From IMG/VR virus record IMGVR_UViG_3300007276_000230, positions 1-27,869 of that record: a DNA stretch of 27,869 nt. One strand, 5' to 3'. Positions within the stretch are counted from its first letter, which is position 1. Each line of letters starts with the position of its first letter. Positions 1 through 6,655 of this stretch are shown here, in pieces. This DNA is from a virus. The position numbers were made by a program, and so were the translations under genes. The notes under the pieces were generated by a model. It did no database searches. It was not told where the DNA came from and was given only the letters and a program-made list of their open reading frames with translations.

Positions 1-206
1 ACTGCTTCTGCAACACTACCTGTTGGGGCGATGACAGTCATTTCATTACAGTTGATTATCACAGCATTATCGTAATTTGCTGCTTGTGCTTGTTGACCAG
101 GACTTAGATCTGTGATACGCAGTTTTCGTCTTGGCTTACCTCGTGCTGTCGCTGGTAGATCATTGAATAAAAAAAGTTTTATCGATTTATGTCCGTCTCT
201 ATGCAT
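1..206 (-). CDS. Unknown phage protein, N-terminal part (cut by window edge)
   Basis: An open frame starts with ATG at 206-204 and runs off the left edge after 68 full codons. It begins MHRDGHKSIK and continues with a basic stretch (KPRRKLR) and a hydrophobic strand-like segment. The start is supported by a good Shine-Dalgarno sequence (AAGGAAGAG) ending a few bases upstream and by its position 11 bases after the stop of the candidate tape-measure gene, in the same orientation. It is therefore probably the next gene of the minus-strand late operon. I do not recognise the family. In T4 the genes around the tape measure encode hub components, so a hub or tail role is possible, but that is inference from position only. 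Confidence 0.7.
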   Translation of the reverse strand, partial: MHRDGHKSIKLFLFNDLPATARGKPRRKLRITDLSPGQQAQAANYDNAVIINCNEMTVIAPTGSVAEA

Positions 207-217
207 TATGCTCTTCC

Positions 218-1501
218 TTATCCACGTATGCGTTTCGTCGGTTGATCGTTACTAGCATCTATTTTACCACCCAATGCAAGAGTCGAATTTGAAGAAGTGT
301 TTTGCGTAGAACTGCTTGAGGCATCCACGACAACTGTTGGGTTACTTGCATTAGATCTTTCTTTTTCCATTTCTCCAGTCATCGCTTTAGTTTGGTCTTC
401 TCTTTTACCGTAAGTTTTTCCGTTACTCATTTTGAAATCGTCAGCACTAGCATCACCACTGATCAGGTCCATGAAAGAAAAATTCTCCCACCATTCAAAA
501 AAGGAATCCGTTATGCTATTCCAGAACTCACTAAATTTTGCACCGATATCTAAAAAGGCATCTGTAAATGAAGCACCATCGATTGCTGCCATAATCGGGT
601 TTTTAGATTTATCAAAGTTACCCTCATCGTCCATTTCAATACCAAACATCTTTGCTATCAACCACATGATACCGTCTTTGATCATGTCTACAAACGTGCC
701 TATAAAAGAAGCAAAGAACCCTGTTATAAAATTGACCCCAGCAGAAACAACACTTTCGTTTTCTTTGAAATCCTCTGATGCTACCATGAACCCATCGAAA
801 GCAGACATCAACAAACTGATAGGATAAAAAACCTTACCCATCACCGCGACGATCTTACTACCCATACCCTTGATACCCTGAAAGATTTTTGCAATGAACC
901 CTTCACCCTGAAGAGAAAATACTCCTCTCAAAGTTTTCATTGCCTTGTCTATCGCCGTTCCTAATTTACCGCTAGAAAAGAATTCTCTGATAGCAACGAC
1001 ATACTTGCTTTCTTTGAATGCTTTTGCTAACTCTCCGACTTTTGTTGCCCACCAACCGCCTGAAAAGAAATTCTTGACACTTTTGAGCATTGCGAATTCT
1101 TTTCCGGTAAACCCCAAGTTTGATAAACCTAATGACGCAATGAGTGCAGGAAGAATTGTACCAACAAACCCTGCAAGTGCTACAGCAAGTTGTTTGAAAA
1201 ATCCTACTAGAGAGAATGCGTCATTACCTTCTTCTGCGGTTGGTACTTCACCGGGTGAACCGGCCGTGATGTCTTCAGGATCAGTTGCTTCGCCAGCAGC
1301 AAATGCTGCCTTTTGTTCCATACCTTCAAAATACTCTGTCATTCCAACCCAAATTTCAAGCAACGTATCGTTGATACTCGCAAGATATTCAGTTGACTTT
1401 TCAGAGTACTCTGCTTGGATCTCGCTCCAAGTATTGATATCCGCCAACATCATACCAGCGTTGGATGAACCCATACTTGCAATTGCGCTATCGATTGCCA
1501 T
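218..1501 (-). CDS. Candidate tail tape-measure protein (gp29-like role)
   Basis: The 427-aa product is rich in Ala, Gly and aromatic residues. It has long hydrophobic helical stretches at about residues 95-125, 210-240 and 255-292 separated by amphipathic helices, a Gly/Ser/Asn-rich C-terminus and a basic end (TKRIRG). Tape measures have this character and usually follow the tail assembly chaperone genes; here gp26 and the gp51-like ORF lie directly upstream and overlap it by 14 bases. The ATG at 1501 has a GAGAGG ribosome-binding site eight bases upstream. It is shorter than T4 gp29 (590 aa), which would predict a shorter tail if it measures length. There is no diagnostic motif, so the assignment rests on composition and position; a membrane-interacting hub protein is the alternative. 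Confidence 0.55.
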   Translation of the reverse strand: MAIDSAIASMGSSNAGMMLADINTWSEIQAEYSEKSTEYLASINDTLLEIWVGMTEYFEGMEQKAAFAAGEATDPEDITAGSPGEVPTAEEGNDAFSLVGFFKQLAVALAGFVGTILPALIASLGLSNLGFTGKEFAMLKSVKNFFSGGWWATKVGELAKAFKESKYVVAIREFFSSGKLGTAIDKAMKTLRGVFSLQGEGFIAKIFQGIKGMGSKIVAVMGKVFYPISLLMSAFDGFMVASEDFKENESVVSAGVNFITGFFASFIGTFVDMIKDGIMWLIAKMFGIEMDDEGNFDKSKNPIMAAIDGASFTDAFLDIGAKFSEFWNSITDSFFEWWENFSFMDLISGDASADDFKMSNGKTYGKREDQTKAMTGEMEKERSNASNPTVVVDASSSSTQNTSSNSTLALGGKIDASNDQPTKRIRG

Positions 1502-1673
1502 TTGATCGCCTCTCGTTTTCTTCTTTTATTCTTTGGGTTAGCAACGTCACGTAAATTTCCCTTTCCCAAGGTAACATATTTTCTAACTCGTTCAACGAGT
1601 ATTTGTCAGCATACATCAGTTCAAAATTAGTCTTGTAATAATTCACAAGAGACTCATGAGAAAGGGAAATCAA
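1488..1673 (-). CDS. 51: gp51-like hub assembly protein, probably made by -1 frameshift from gp26
   Basis: This 61-codon frame encodes an acidic/basic helical protein with a central segment (ENMLPWEREIYVTLLTQRI) that I recall from the short proteins labelled gp51 (baseplate hub assembly catalyst) in marine T4-like phages. It is much shorter than T4 gp51 (249 aa). It has no ATG at its start: the first usable codon is TTG at 1673-1671, which overlaps the gp26 stop codon, and the first internal ATG (about 1616) lacks a ribosome-binding site. The frame is -1 relative to gp26 and is entered at a run of eight U residues, so it may be expressed mainly as the C-terminal part of a 296-aa gp26-gp51 fusion. 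Its location just before the tape measure fits a tail chaperone. Confidence 0.6.
   Translation of the reverse strand: MISLSHESLVNYYKTNFELMYADKYSLNELENMLPWEREIYVTLLTQRIKEENERRSNGNR
1631..1650 (-). repeat. Small stem-loop downstream of the slippery site
   Basis: TCTTGT at 1631-1636 and ACAAGA at 1645-1650 form a 6-bp perfect inverted repeat with an 8-base loop. It lies inside the gp51-like frame about 20 bases after the U8 run. It is weak and further away than usual frameshift stimulators, so its role is uncertain. Confidence 0.25.
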
Positions 1674-2377
1674 AAAAAAGATTGCATTCCTTCTATTACT
1701 ATTTCGTTATGATGCTCACAAGATTCACAATCAAAAATGAGTGTATGTGAAAGTTTTGGCATCGCCTCTACAAAAGATGATATAATTTTGAATTGTTCCG
1801 TAGTCATAGACTCCAAAAACTCTTGCATTTCATCTTCGGTAATATCTTGGTTAGATGTTCTCTCATCATCGTATATTACAGCAGACACACATTTTCCCGC
1901 TAACTGAAACGATCTTACCGAATTTGGGGTATCGTCTTCAAAATCATATTCTGTCAACACAGTATAAGGTGGGTATCTCAACTCGATGCTTACATCATCA
2001 TTCAGTTTATGATTCTTCTTTACTTTGGGCATATTAATTTTCAGTTCATCGAGTTTTATCACCACATCATTCAATTGATCACAACCCTTACATTTCATTC
2101 CTAGTCGTGCAGTCTCTCCTGCTGATTTGGATCTGATCTGAGTAAATAGATATTCGATGTCAAATGTTGTCAAACTATCAAAATCAACTTTATCGTAAAC
2201 ACAAGACTTGATAGTATCCATAACCGCTTCAATCGCAGTTCTTGTGTCTTGAGATTCTACTGCCATCAACAAAACCTTTTCTTCTTTTACTAGATAAGGT
2301 CTATATTTTACTTTCTTTCCTGTTGATGGAATTGTAATACTATACTTCGGTACATCATTTAGTTTAGGTAAACCCAT
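1670..2377 (-). CDS. 26: Baseplate hub subunit / tail chaperone gp26
   Basis: The 235-aa protein matches the T4 gp26 family (PF12322, T4_baseplate) by its layout: an N-terminal segment on a short beta sheet (PSTGKKVKYRPYLVKEEKVLL), a helical middle with an SAGE turn, two Cys-x-x-Cys pairs (C96/C99 and C217/C220) that could bind one zinc, and the strand RYPPYTVLTEYDF. In T4 gp26 takes part in building the central hub. It starts 16 bases after the gp54-like gene. The last codons (Ser-Phe-Phe) lie on a U8 run directly before the UGA stop, the layout of a -1 slippery site into the following frame. I am fairly sure of the family; a chaperone role is inferred from the gene order. Confidence 0.8.
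   Translation of the reverse strand: MGLPKLNDVPKYSITIPSTGKKVKYRPYLVKEEKVLLMAVESQDTRTAIEAVMDTIKSCVYDKVDFDSLTTFDIEYLFTQIRSKSAGETARLGMKCKGCDQLNDVVIKLDELKINMPKVKKNHKLNDDVSIELRYPPYTVLTEYDFEDDTPNSVRSFQLAGKCVSAVIYDDERTSNQDITEDEMQEFLESMTTEQFKIISSFVEAMPKLSHTLIFDCESCEHHNEIVIEGMQSFF
1672..1679 (-). promoter_or_regulatory. Putative -1 ribosomal frameshift site (U UUU UUU UGA)
   Basis: On the minus-strand transcript gp26 ends in codons UCU UUU UUU UGA, giving the perfect slippery heptamer U-UUU-UUU in the zero frame. An SD-like AAGGA (1692-1688) ends eight bases upstream, similar to the spacing that stimulates dnaX frameshifting. A -1 slip replaces the stop with UUG AUU and joins gp26 to the 61-codon gp51-like frame. 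A weak 6-bp stem-loop lies about 20 bases downstream. The alternative is that AAGGA serves a TTG start for gp51, but its spacing there (14 bases) is long. Confidence 0.5.
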
Positions 2378-2393
2378 AATTTAAAATCCTATA

Positions 2394-3122
2394 TTAGAAA
2401 AATTTACTCGCCAGTTTCGCAATTGCGTTATCTACTACTTTCTCAGTGAATCCTTTTATTTTCGACTCTTCTGTTGTTCGTGTGTAAGATGATTTGAAAT
2501 CACGATAAGTCATCGTTACACTTAATTCCATAAAAGCCGCACCCGGTTCGTTTGCTAAATTTACTCCTATGAACGAATTAGGATATGCGTCCAATAATTC
2601 ATAGGAATAGATTACTTTATCGTCTCGTGATATATCAATGTCAATCTCGCCTTGTCTAAAATTGATTGGACCGATATTAGGAAGACTGTTTTTTATGAAC
2701 GATGGAATTTTTAGATCAAACGATTTATTGAATACAGGATAAGAGGTTCCCTTTTTCAATACGTCAATTTTGACAGTACGAATGTAATCGGCATAATAAC
2801 CAACTTCATAAGTTTCTTGATTGACCATTAGAGATTGCCACTTCTCAAAGTATTCTAAAACGTAAGGATCGTTCAAAACCAAAAAGGACATGGTTATAGG
2901 AGTAACCCCATAACCGTTAGCTATCTGTTTTCTATTCAGACCTATCGTCAGTTCTGTCTGGTTTATATTCCTGCCGGGTGTTTGTGCAGATCTACACAGC
3001 AGATTCAACCCTCTGGTAGAATAACCACCCAATGCGGGTAACGTTACTCGCCACATGTTGGTTTTTGCTGCTCCATCTCCCCCAGAAATTTCTGCTTGAA
3101 GATCGTCGATACGGTTTGTCAT
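2394..3122 (-). CDS. 54: Tail-tube-fold protein, likely baseplate tail tube initiator gp54
   Basis: The 242-aa protein has features of the tail-tube/gp54 family: an N-terminal strand (MWRVTLPALGG), a segment ending in RSAQTPGRN, the conserved ITMSFLVLNDPYVLEYFEKW stretch, and a C-terminal LLDAYPNSFIGV ... ELSVTMTYRDF, typical of the strand that closes the tube barrel. In T4 gp54 is the first ring of the tube (320 aa), so this one is shorter. I chose the ATG at 3122 over the one at 3146 because it forms an ATGA overlap with the upstream stop and has AAGGAAAA seven bases before it. The T4 partner gp48 is encoded on the other strand at 4245. gp19 (the tube itself) has the same fold and cannot be fully excluded. 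Confidence 0.65.
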   Translation of the reverse strand: MTNRIDDLQAEISGGDGAAKTNMWRVTLPALGGYSTRGLNLLCRSAQTPGRNINQTELTIGLNRKQIANGYGVTPITMSFLVLNDPYVLEYFEKWQSLMVNQETYEVGYYADYIRTVKIDVLKKGTSYPVFNKSFDLKIPSFIKNSLPNIGPINFRQGEIDIDISRDDKVIYSYELLDAYPNSFIGVNLANEPGAAFMELSVTMTYRDFKSSYTRTTEESKIKGFTEKVVDNAIAKLASKFF

Positions 3123-3700
3123 ATCATTTTCCTTGAGTCTGCCCAAACCTTACTCTGACTTGAACGACTAAAACTTTGTGTTGGTAAGAACGTTGCTATT
3201 TCCCATTCTGGGGCGGGTACCATTGCTAATCGACCTTCGACATGAGAGGTGAGATACTTTTTAAAACACGGTTTGAAATACTTTGTTTTCGCTGCGGATT
3301 TTAAATAAGAATATGTAATGTCGAACCTTGTCGATTCGTCAAATTTGTTATTATTAGTCTGATCCATCAATCCATCCAAAAACCTTGCTCTCAATGTCAT
3401 AGGAAGGTAATGAAGATTCAAACCATAGAAACCGCCTTTGGTTCCTTCGACAAAAATGATCAATGGGAAGTTGTCCCAATAAGGTAGGGTGTCTTTTGTT
3501 TTGGGATCGTAAAAGAACATGTACATTCCCCCTGCCCCACCACGGTTCCGTAAAATAATTTCTTCTTCTCGCATTAAACTGCGCCTATTTACCGACATAT
3601 TCGACACTTTCTTGCGGAACCAATCACGAGATTGTCTAGTGCGCGGTGTAATACCAGCACGAAATGCTTCTTGCTCTACAGTTTTAAATAAATTGCTCAT
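3119..3700 (-). CDS. Conserved T4-like virion protein, possibly DNA end protector gp2
   Basis: The 193-aa basic protein carries the stretches FFYDPKTKDTLPYWDNFPL, GLNLHYLPMTLRARFLD and YFKPCFKKYLTSH, and ends in SKVWADSRKMI. I recall this block from a core protein of marine T4-like phages, annotated in some genomes as the DNA end protector gp2, but I cannot confirm that name. In T4 gene 2 lies next to gene 4, and here this gene directly follows gp4 with a gap of five bases, which agrees with gp2. It overlaps the gp54-like gene by four bases (ATGA), so translation is probably coupled. T4 gp2 (274 aa) is longer. Basic charge would suit DNA binding. The family is certainly phage structural; the number is a guess. 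Confidence 0.45.
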   Translation of the reverse strand: MSNLFKTVEQEAFRAGITPRTRQSRDWFRKKVSNMSVNRRSLMREEEIILRNRGGAGGMYMFFYDPKTKDTLPYWDNFPLIIFVEGTKGGFYGLNLHYLPMTLRARFLDGLMDQTNNNKFDESTRFDITYSYLKSAAKTKYFKPCFKKYLTSHVEGRLAMVPAPEWEIATFLPTQSFSRSSQSKVWADSRKMI

Positions 3701-3705
3701 AATTC

Positions 3706-4197
3706 TTATTTAGTCTTTTTACGTGAATACGGTTTCATTTTTTTGAGAGGTTTCAGAGGTTTTGGTAATAACCCTTTAGTTCTCAACTCAATTTCGGTCC
3801 AGATTTCGAATTTCCAACCACGATCTTTGGCATACTCGTTTGCTGCTTCCCACTTGTTCATATTTTTCACATAAGTGAGTGCTTCGTTCAAATATTTTTT
3901 ATTACGTGTGTTGATTTTCTTTGGGGGTGTAGTCTCTTTATTAGGTTTCACTTCGATTAGACTGGTTTTACCGTCTGCCCAAGTTACCTTGAAGTCCATA
4001 AAGTATCGATGATATCTTTTATCGACATCGTATATGTAAGGAATAACAACTTCTTCACTTGACCATGATTTGATTTCATTTGACTCGTCGAAATGTTTCA
4101 TGCAGTTTCGTTCCCATAACGAACGATACACTACTGTTGATGCGTCACCTTGGTACTTCTCTTTATTTTTTACTTTGTAACGCCCAGAGTATGCCAT
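3706..4197 (-). CDS. 4: Head completion protein gp4 (nuclease-like fold)
   Basis: The 163-aa protein begins MAYSGRYKVKNKEKY and continues with VVYRSLWERNCMKHFDE and WSSEEVVIPY, the hallmark of T4 gp4 (also called gp50/65), which finishes the DNA-filled head before tail joining. It shows a PD-(D/E)xK-type pattern: E30, D68 in RYFMDFKV, and E82-V-K84 in SLIEVKP, as in MutH/TnsA-like nucleases, so a metal-dependent nuclease activity is plausible. The C-terminus is very basic (KPLKPLKKMKPYSRKKTK). It is the first gene of the minus-strand operon; a perfect late promoter box lies at 4233-4226, giving a leader of about 23 bases without a clear Shine-Dalgarno sequence. Confidence 0.9.
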   Translation of the reverse strand: MAYSGRYKVKNKEKYQGDASTVVYRSLWERNCMKHFDESNEIKSWSSEEVVIPYIYDVDKRYHRYFMDFKVTWADGKTSLIEVKPNKETTPPKKINTRNKKYLNEALTYVKNMNKWEAANEYAKDRGWKFEIWTEIELRTKGLLPKPLKPLKKMKPYSRKKTK

Positions 4198-4204
4198 AAT
4201 TTAC

Positions 4205-4212
4205 TATAAATA
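4205..4212 (+). promoter_or_regulatory. T4-type late promoter (TATAAATA) for gp48 operon
   Basis: A perfect TATAAATA box. By T4 rules (box at about -13 to -6) transcription would begin near 4218, 27 bases before the gp48 ATG. This rules out the in-frame GTG at 4215 as the start. It faces the minus-strand box at 4226-4233. Confidence 0.8.
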
Positions 4213-4225
4213 AAGTGACTAGGTT

Positions 4226-4233
4226 TATTTATA
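4226..4233 (-). promoter_or_regulatory. T4-type late promoter (TATAAATA) for the gp4-to-hub operon
   Basis: The plus strand reads TATTTATA, a perfect late box on the minus strand. Its predicted start is near 4220, 23 bases before the gp4 ATG. It is the only perfect late box I see for the six or seven minus-strand genes, so they are likely one transcript. Its predicted start falls within 2-3 bases of that of the opposite promoter. Confidence 0.75.
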
Positions 4234-4244
4234 CGGAACTAATA

Positions 4245-5399
4245 ATGGCGACACGCGGAACACTAAAAGCACGTGCTAAAAGAGAAGCAGAGGCAGCATC
4301 GCAATCGTTACGTGAAGCAACCTCAGAAGGTAATACTGTTGCCGACAGTAATCCAAAACCTGAAGCAGTGGCGTCTAATGAATCAGCACAGTTCAATAAA
4401 AACAAACAGGACAAGTTACGTTACCCTCTAAGAGACCAAGATCTTTATCAAGGTCAGATCAAATTTAGAGTAGTAGAGTTATCTCCACTTACTGCTAGTG
4501 CTCTTTCCAACTTAGGGTTTGTTGATGAATTGTTTTCTGCTGACTCGTTTTCAAAGTTAGATGAAAAAATAGACAAAGATGAATCTAATATCAGCTCTGA
4601 AGAAAAACAAAAGCGTCAAGTCCAAGGAAGTAAAACTTTACAGAAATTGAAAGGTAGTGATTCGAAAAGTTATGATAATCCTGCTGCTCAGAAAAAATAT
4701 GCTGGAAGTGTTATTTTATATTTACCGCAACAACTTGCTATTCAAGACGGGGTTACTTACAACTCATCTGCCGCACTCGGTACTATTGGTGCAGGGGTAG
4801 AGGGTGGTCTAAAGGGGGGTGCTTCTGCTCTCAATGCCGTTGGTGCTGGATTGACTCAAGGATTAGATTCGTTTACGGATTTGTTCAAAGGTGCTGGTTT
4901 AGATAAAGACGCTTCTGCTCTTGCTCTAACAAAAACTGCCGAAGCATTAGGTACTCAAGAAATTGCTGCTGGTGTAAAATCTGCAACACGTGTGTCTGTG
5001 AACCCAAACCTTAGAACTTTGTTAGAAAGCGTTCCTATTAGATCTCAAGCATTTTCATTCAGGTTAGTTGCACAGAGTCAAGACGAAGCAAAAGAGATCG
5101 AACAGATTATCAAATTCTTCCGGTACCAAATGTATCCAGATGAGATCACTGGACAGATTGGCGGCGCATCGGTTTCTTTAGGGTATAAGTTTCCTGACCC
5201 TTTTGAGATTACTGCTACATATAAGAACAAGCAGGTAGGAACAAAATTCTTAGATGCTTACCTATCCCAAATGTCTGTGACTTATAATGAAAACTCTGCT
5301 GCTTTTCATGCAGACGGGTACCCATCCGATGTTACAATGTCTCTGACTTTCCAAGAGAGTAAAGCACTTACTAGAAAACTTGTTGAGGAAGGATTCTAA
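4245..5399 (+). CDS. 48: Baseplate tail tube cap gp48
   Basis: The 384-aa protein has the gp48 layout: a basic, Ala-rich N-terminus, the segment LRYPLRDQDLYQGQIKFRVV, the strand SVILYLPQQLAIQDGVTYN, a Gly/Ala-rich low-complexity middle (about residues 175-245), NPNLRTLLESVPIRSQAFSF with the following RLVAQSQDEAKEIEQIIKFF, and a C-terminal barrel strand (DGYPSDVTMSLTFQESKAL). In T4 gp48 sits on the hub with gp54 and nucleates the tail tube. The ATG at 4245 is preferred over the GTG at 4215, which would lie upstream of the predicted late transcript start. Its stop overlaps the gp53 start by one base (TAATG). T4 gp48 is 364 aa, close in length. Confidence 0.8.
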   Translation: MATRGTLKARAKREAEAASQSLREATSEGNTVADSNPKPEAVASNESAQFNKNKQDKLRYPLRDQDLYQGQIKFRVVELSPLTASALSNLGFVDELFSADSFSKLDEKIDKDESNISSEEKQKRQVQGSKTLQKLKGSDSKSYDNPAAQKKYAGSVILYLPQQLAIQDGVTYNSSAALGTIGAGVEGGLKGGASALNAVGAGLTQGLDSFTDLFKGAGLDKDASALALTKTAEALGTQEIAAGVKSATRVSVNPNLRTLLESVPIRSQAFSFRLVAQSQDEAKEIEQIIKFFRYQMYPDEITGQIGGASVSLGYKFPDPFEITATYKNKQVGTKFLDAYLSQMSVTYNENSAAFHADGYPSDVTMSLTFQESKALTRKLVEEGF

Positions 5400-6652
5400 T
5401 GACTTATTTCAAGAATTTTGGATTAGTAGAATATCGATTTGGAGACGAAGACGAATCTACTCGTGTATTAGTAGAAGACCTTTCTATTTACGTAGATCTT
5501 CTTGATGGTGTTGATGATCAAGTCTCTATCTACGATTTTTACAATATTATTGATGGTGATAGACCCGATACCCTTGCATATAAATTTTATGGTACCACTG
5601 ATTATTACTGGACCTTTTATTTGATGAATCCAGATCTAAAAGAAAACGGATGGCCGTTGGATCGCAATCAGTTAGACAAGTACACTTTAAAATTATACGA
5701 TGGTGCTGCATTTTTCCCTTCGAGAGGAAGGGATATGGACGACTTCGACGAGGTGTCAAAACAGGGTCCGTGGAAATATAGTATAGGAACCTTCGCTGCT
5801 AATGCTACTAACTATCCTGTACTTACCACTGTAACCAGCGTACAAGATCCCTTGTTAGACAATAAAGTTGCGGTTACCACCACATCAGGTATTGTGGAAG
5901 GTATGAACATCTCGGGTTTGAATATAACAGCAGGAACAACCATAACTAATGTTGATCGAGATCTGAACATTCTTACCTTGTCTGTGAACCCTGAAGATGA
6001 TTATGAAATCGTCGATGGGTCGTTCCCAACAACTTTTACAGTTTGGGGTGGAAACGCATACGAGGTATTTGTAGATTCTTTTACCAATGATGCGAGGGTT
6101 GGCGATTATATTACCGGAACCGGTATTCAGAATTATACGACAATTACTAAAATTGAAGACACTAAGATAACACTAAGTCTGCCGACTACGCAACCTTTCC
6201 TAACAGGATCTTTGCCGACATGGAATGTTTGGGGTTCTGTAAAATTGTATAGGAATTGGGATTTAGGTTTTGTTACAATGAAAGATAATGTAAGAAACGG
6301 TCCTCAATTTCATGCTGTAGCACCTAGTATCACAACCTTATACATTGCCAGTTTTAGTTCTTCGTATACGGGAACCACTGTTATAGAACCGAACGTGGTA
6401 CATCATTACGAAAACGCATCGGGCGAATGGATTGACCCTACTTATACTTCTAATCCTTATAGTTCTGATTTGACACCAGTATCACCTAATTATAACGATC
6501 CCATTGGAATATCTGCTCCAGTCGGCACAAGTATTATAACCAATGCTGAATATTTGGAACAGCAGAATGAAGATCAAAGGAAAATTCGTGTTATAAAAGG
6601 AAGTATCATATCACGTTTGGTAACTGAATTCCAGAGAATAGTGAAAGGCTAA
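5399..6652 (+). CDS. 53: Baseplate wedge protein gp53, with long beta-repeat insertion
   Basis: The N-terminal 100 residues (VSIYDFYNIIDGDRPDTLAY, YYWTFYLMNPDLKENGWPLD) and the last 35 residues (RKIRVIKGSIISRLVTEFQR) match T4 gp53, which helps join wedges into the baseplate. T4 gp53 is 196 aa; this protein is 417 aa because about 200 residues lie between the two conserved ends. The insertion holds two tandem copies of a beta-rich motif: a Gly-x-x-Ile-x-Gly turn, T-x-I-T strand, TLS strand, and ending in VWGG or VWGS (about 5866-6050 and 6051-6239). Long gp53 versions are, as I recall, common in marine T4-like phages. AAAGG at its 3' end serves as ribosome-binding site for the next gene. Confidence 0.85.
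   Translation: MTYFKNFGLVEYRFGDEDESTRVLVEDLSIYVDLLDGVDDQVSIYDFYNIIDGDRPDTLAYKFYGTTDYYWTFYLMNPDLKENGWPLDRNQLDKYTLKLYDGAAFFPSRGRDMDDFDEVSKQGPWKYSIGTFAANATNYPVLTTVTSVQDPLLDNKVAVTTTSGIVEGMNISGLNITAGTTITNVDRDLNILTLSVNPEDDYEIVDGSFPTTFTVWGGNAYEVFVDSFTNDARVGDYITGTGIQNYTTITKIEDTKITLSLPTTQPFLTGSLPTWNVWGSVKLYRNWDLGFVTMKDNVRNGPQFHAVAPSITTLYIASFSSSYTGTTVIEPNVVHHYENASGEWIDPTYTSNPYSSDLTPVSPNYNDPIGISAPVGTSIITNAEYLEQQNEDQRKIRVIKGSIISRLVTEFQRIVKG
5866..6239 (+). repeat. Tandem duplicated beta motif inside gp53
   Basis: Two protein-level copies of about 62 residues each share the order G-x-x-I-x-G, T-x-I-T, TLS and a closing VWG. DNA identity between the copies is low, so the duplication is old. Boundaries are approximate. 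Confidence 0.55.
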
Positions 6653-6655
6653 ATC

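Noticed and set aside
432-1505. Two plus-strand frames (131 and 186 codons) opposite the tape-measure candidate
   Set aside because: They lie within a well-supported minus-strand gene with proper start and neighbours, have no ribosome-binding site, and give Ser/Pro/Ile-rich shadow products.
3123-3146. ATG start at 3146 for the gp54-like gene
   Set aside because: The ATG at 3122 gives the ATGA overlap usual in this operon and has AAGGAAAA at good distance; the upstream start adds eight residues with no sign of conservation.
4215-4244. GTG start at 4215 for gp48
   Set aside because: The late promoter at 4205-4212 predicts RNA starting near 4218, so this codon would not be in the message; the conserved protein begins at ATG 4245.
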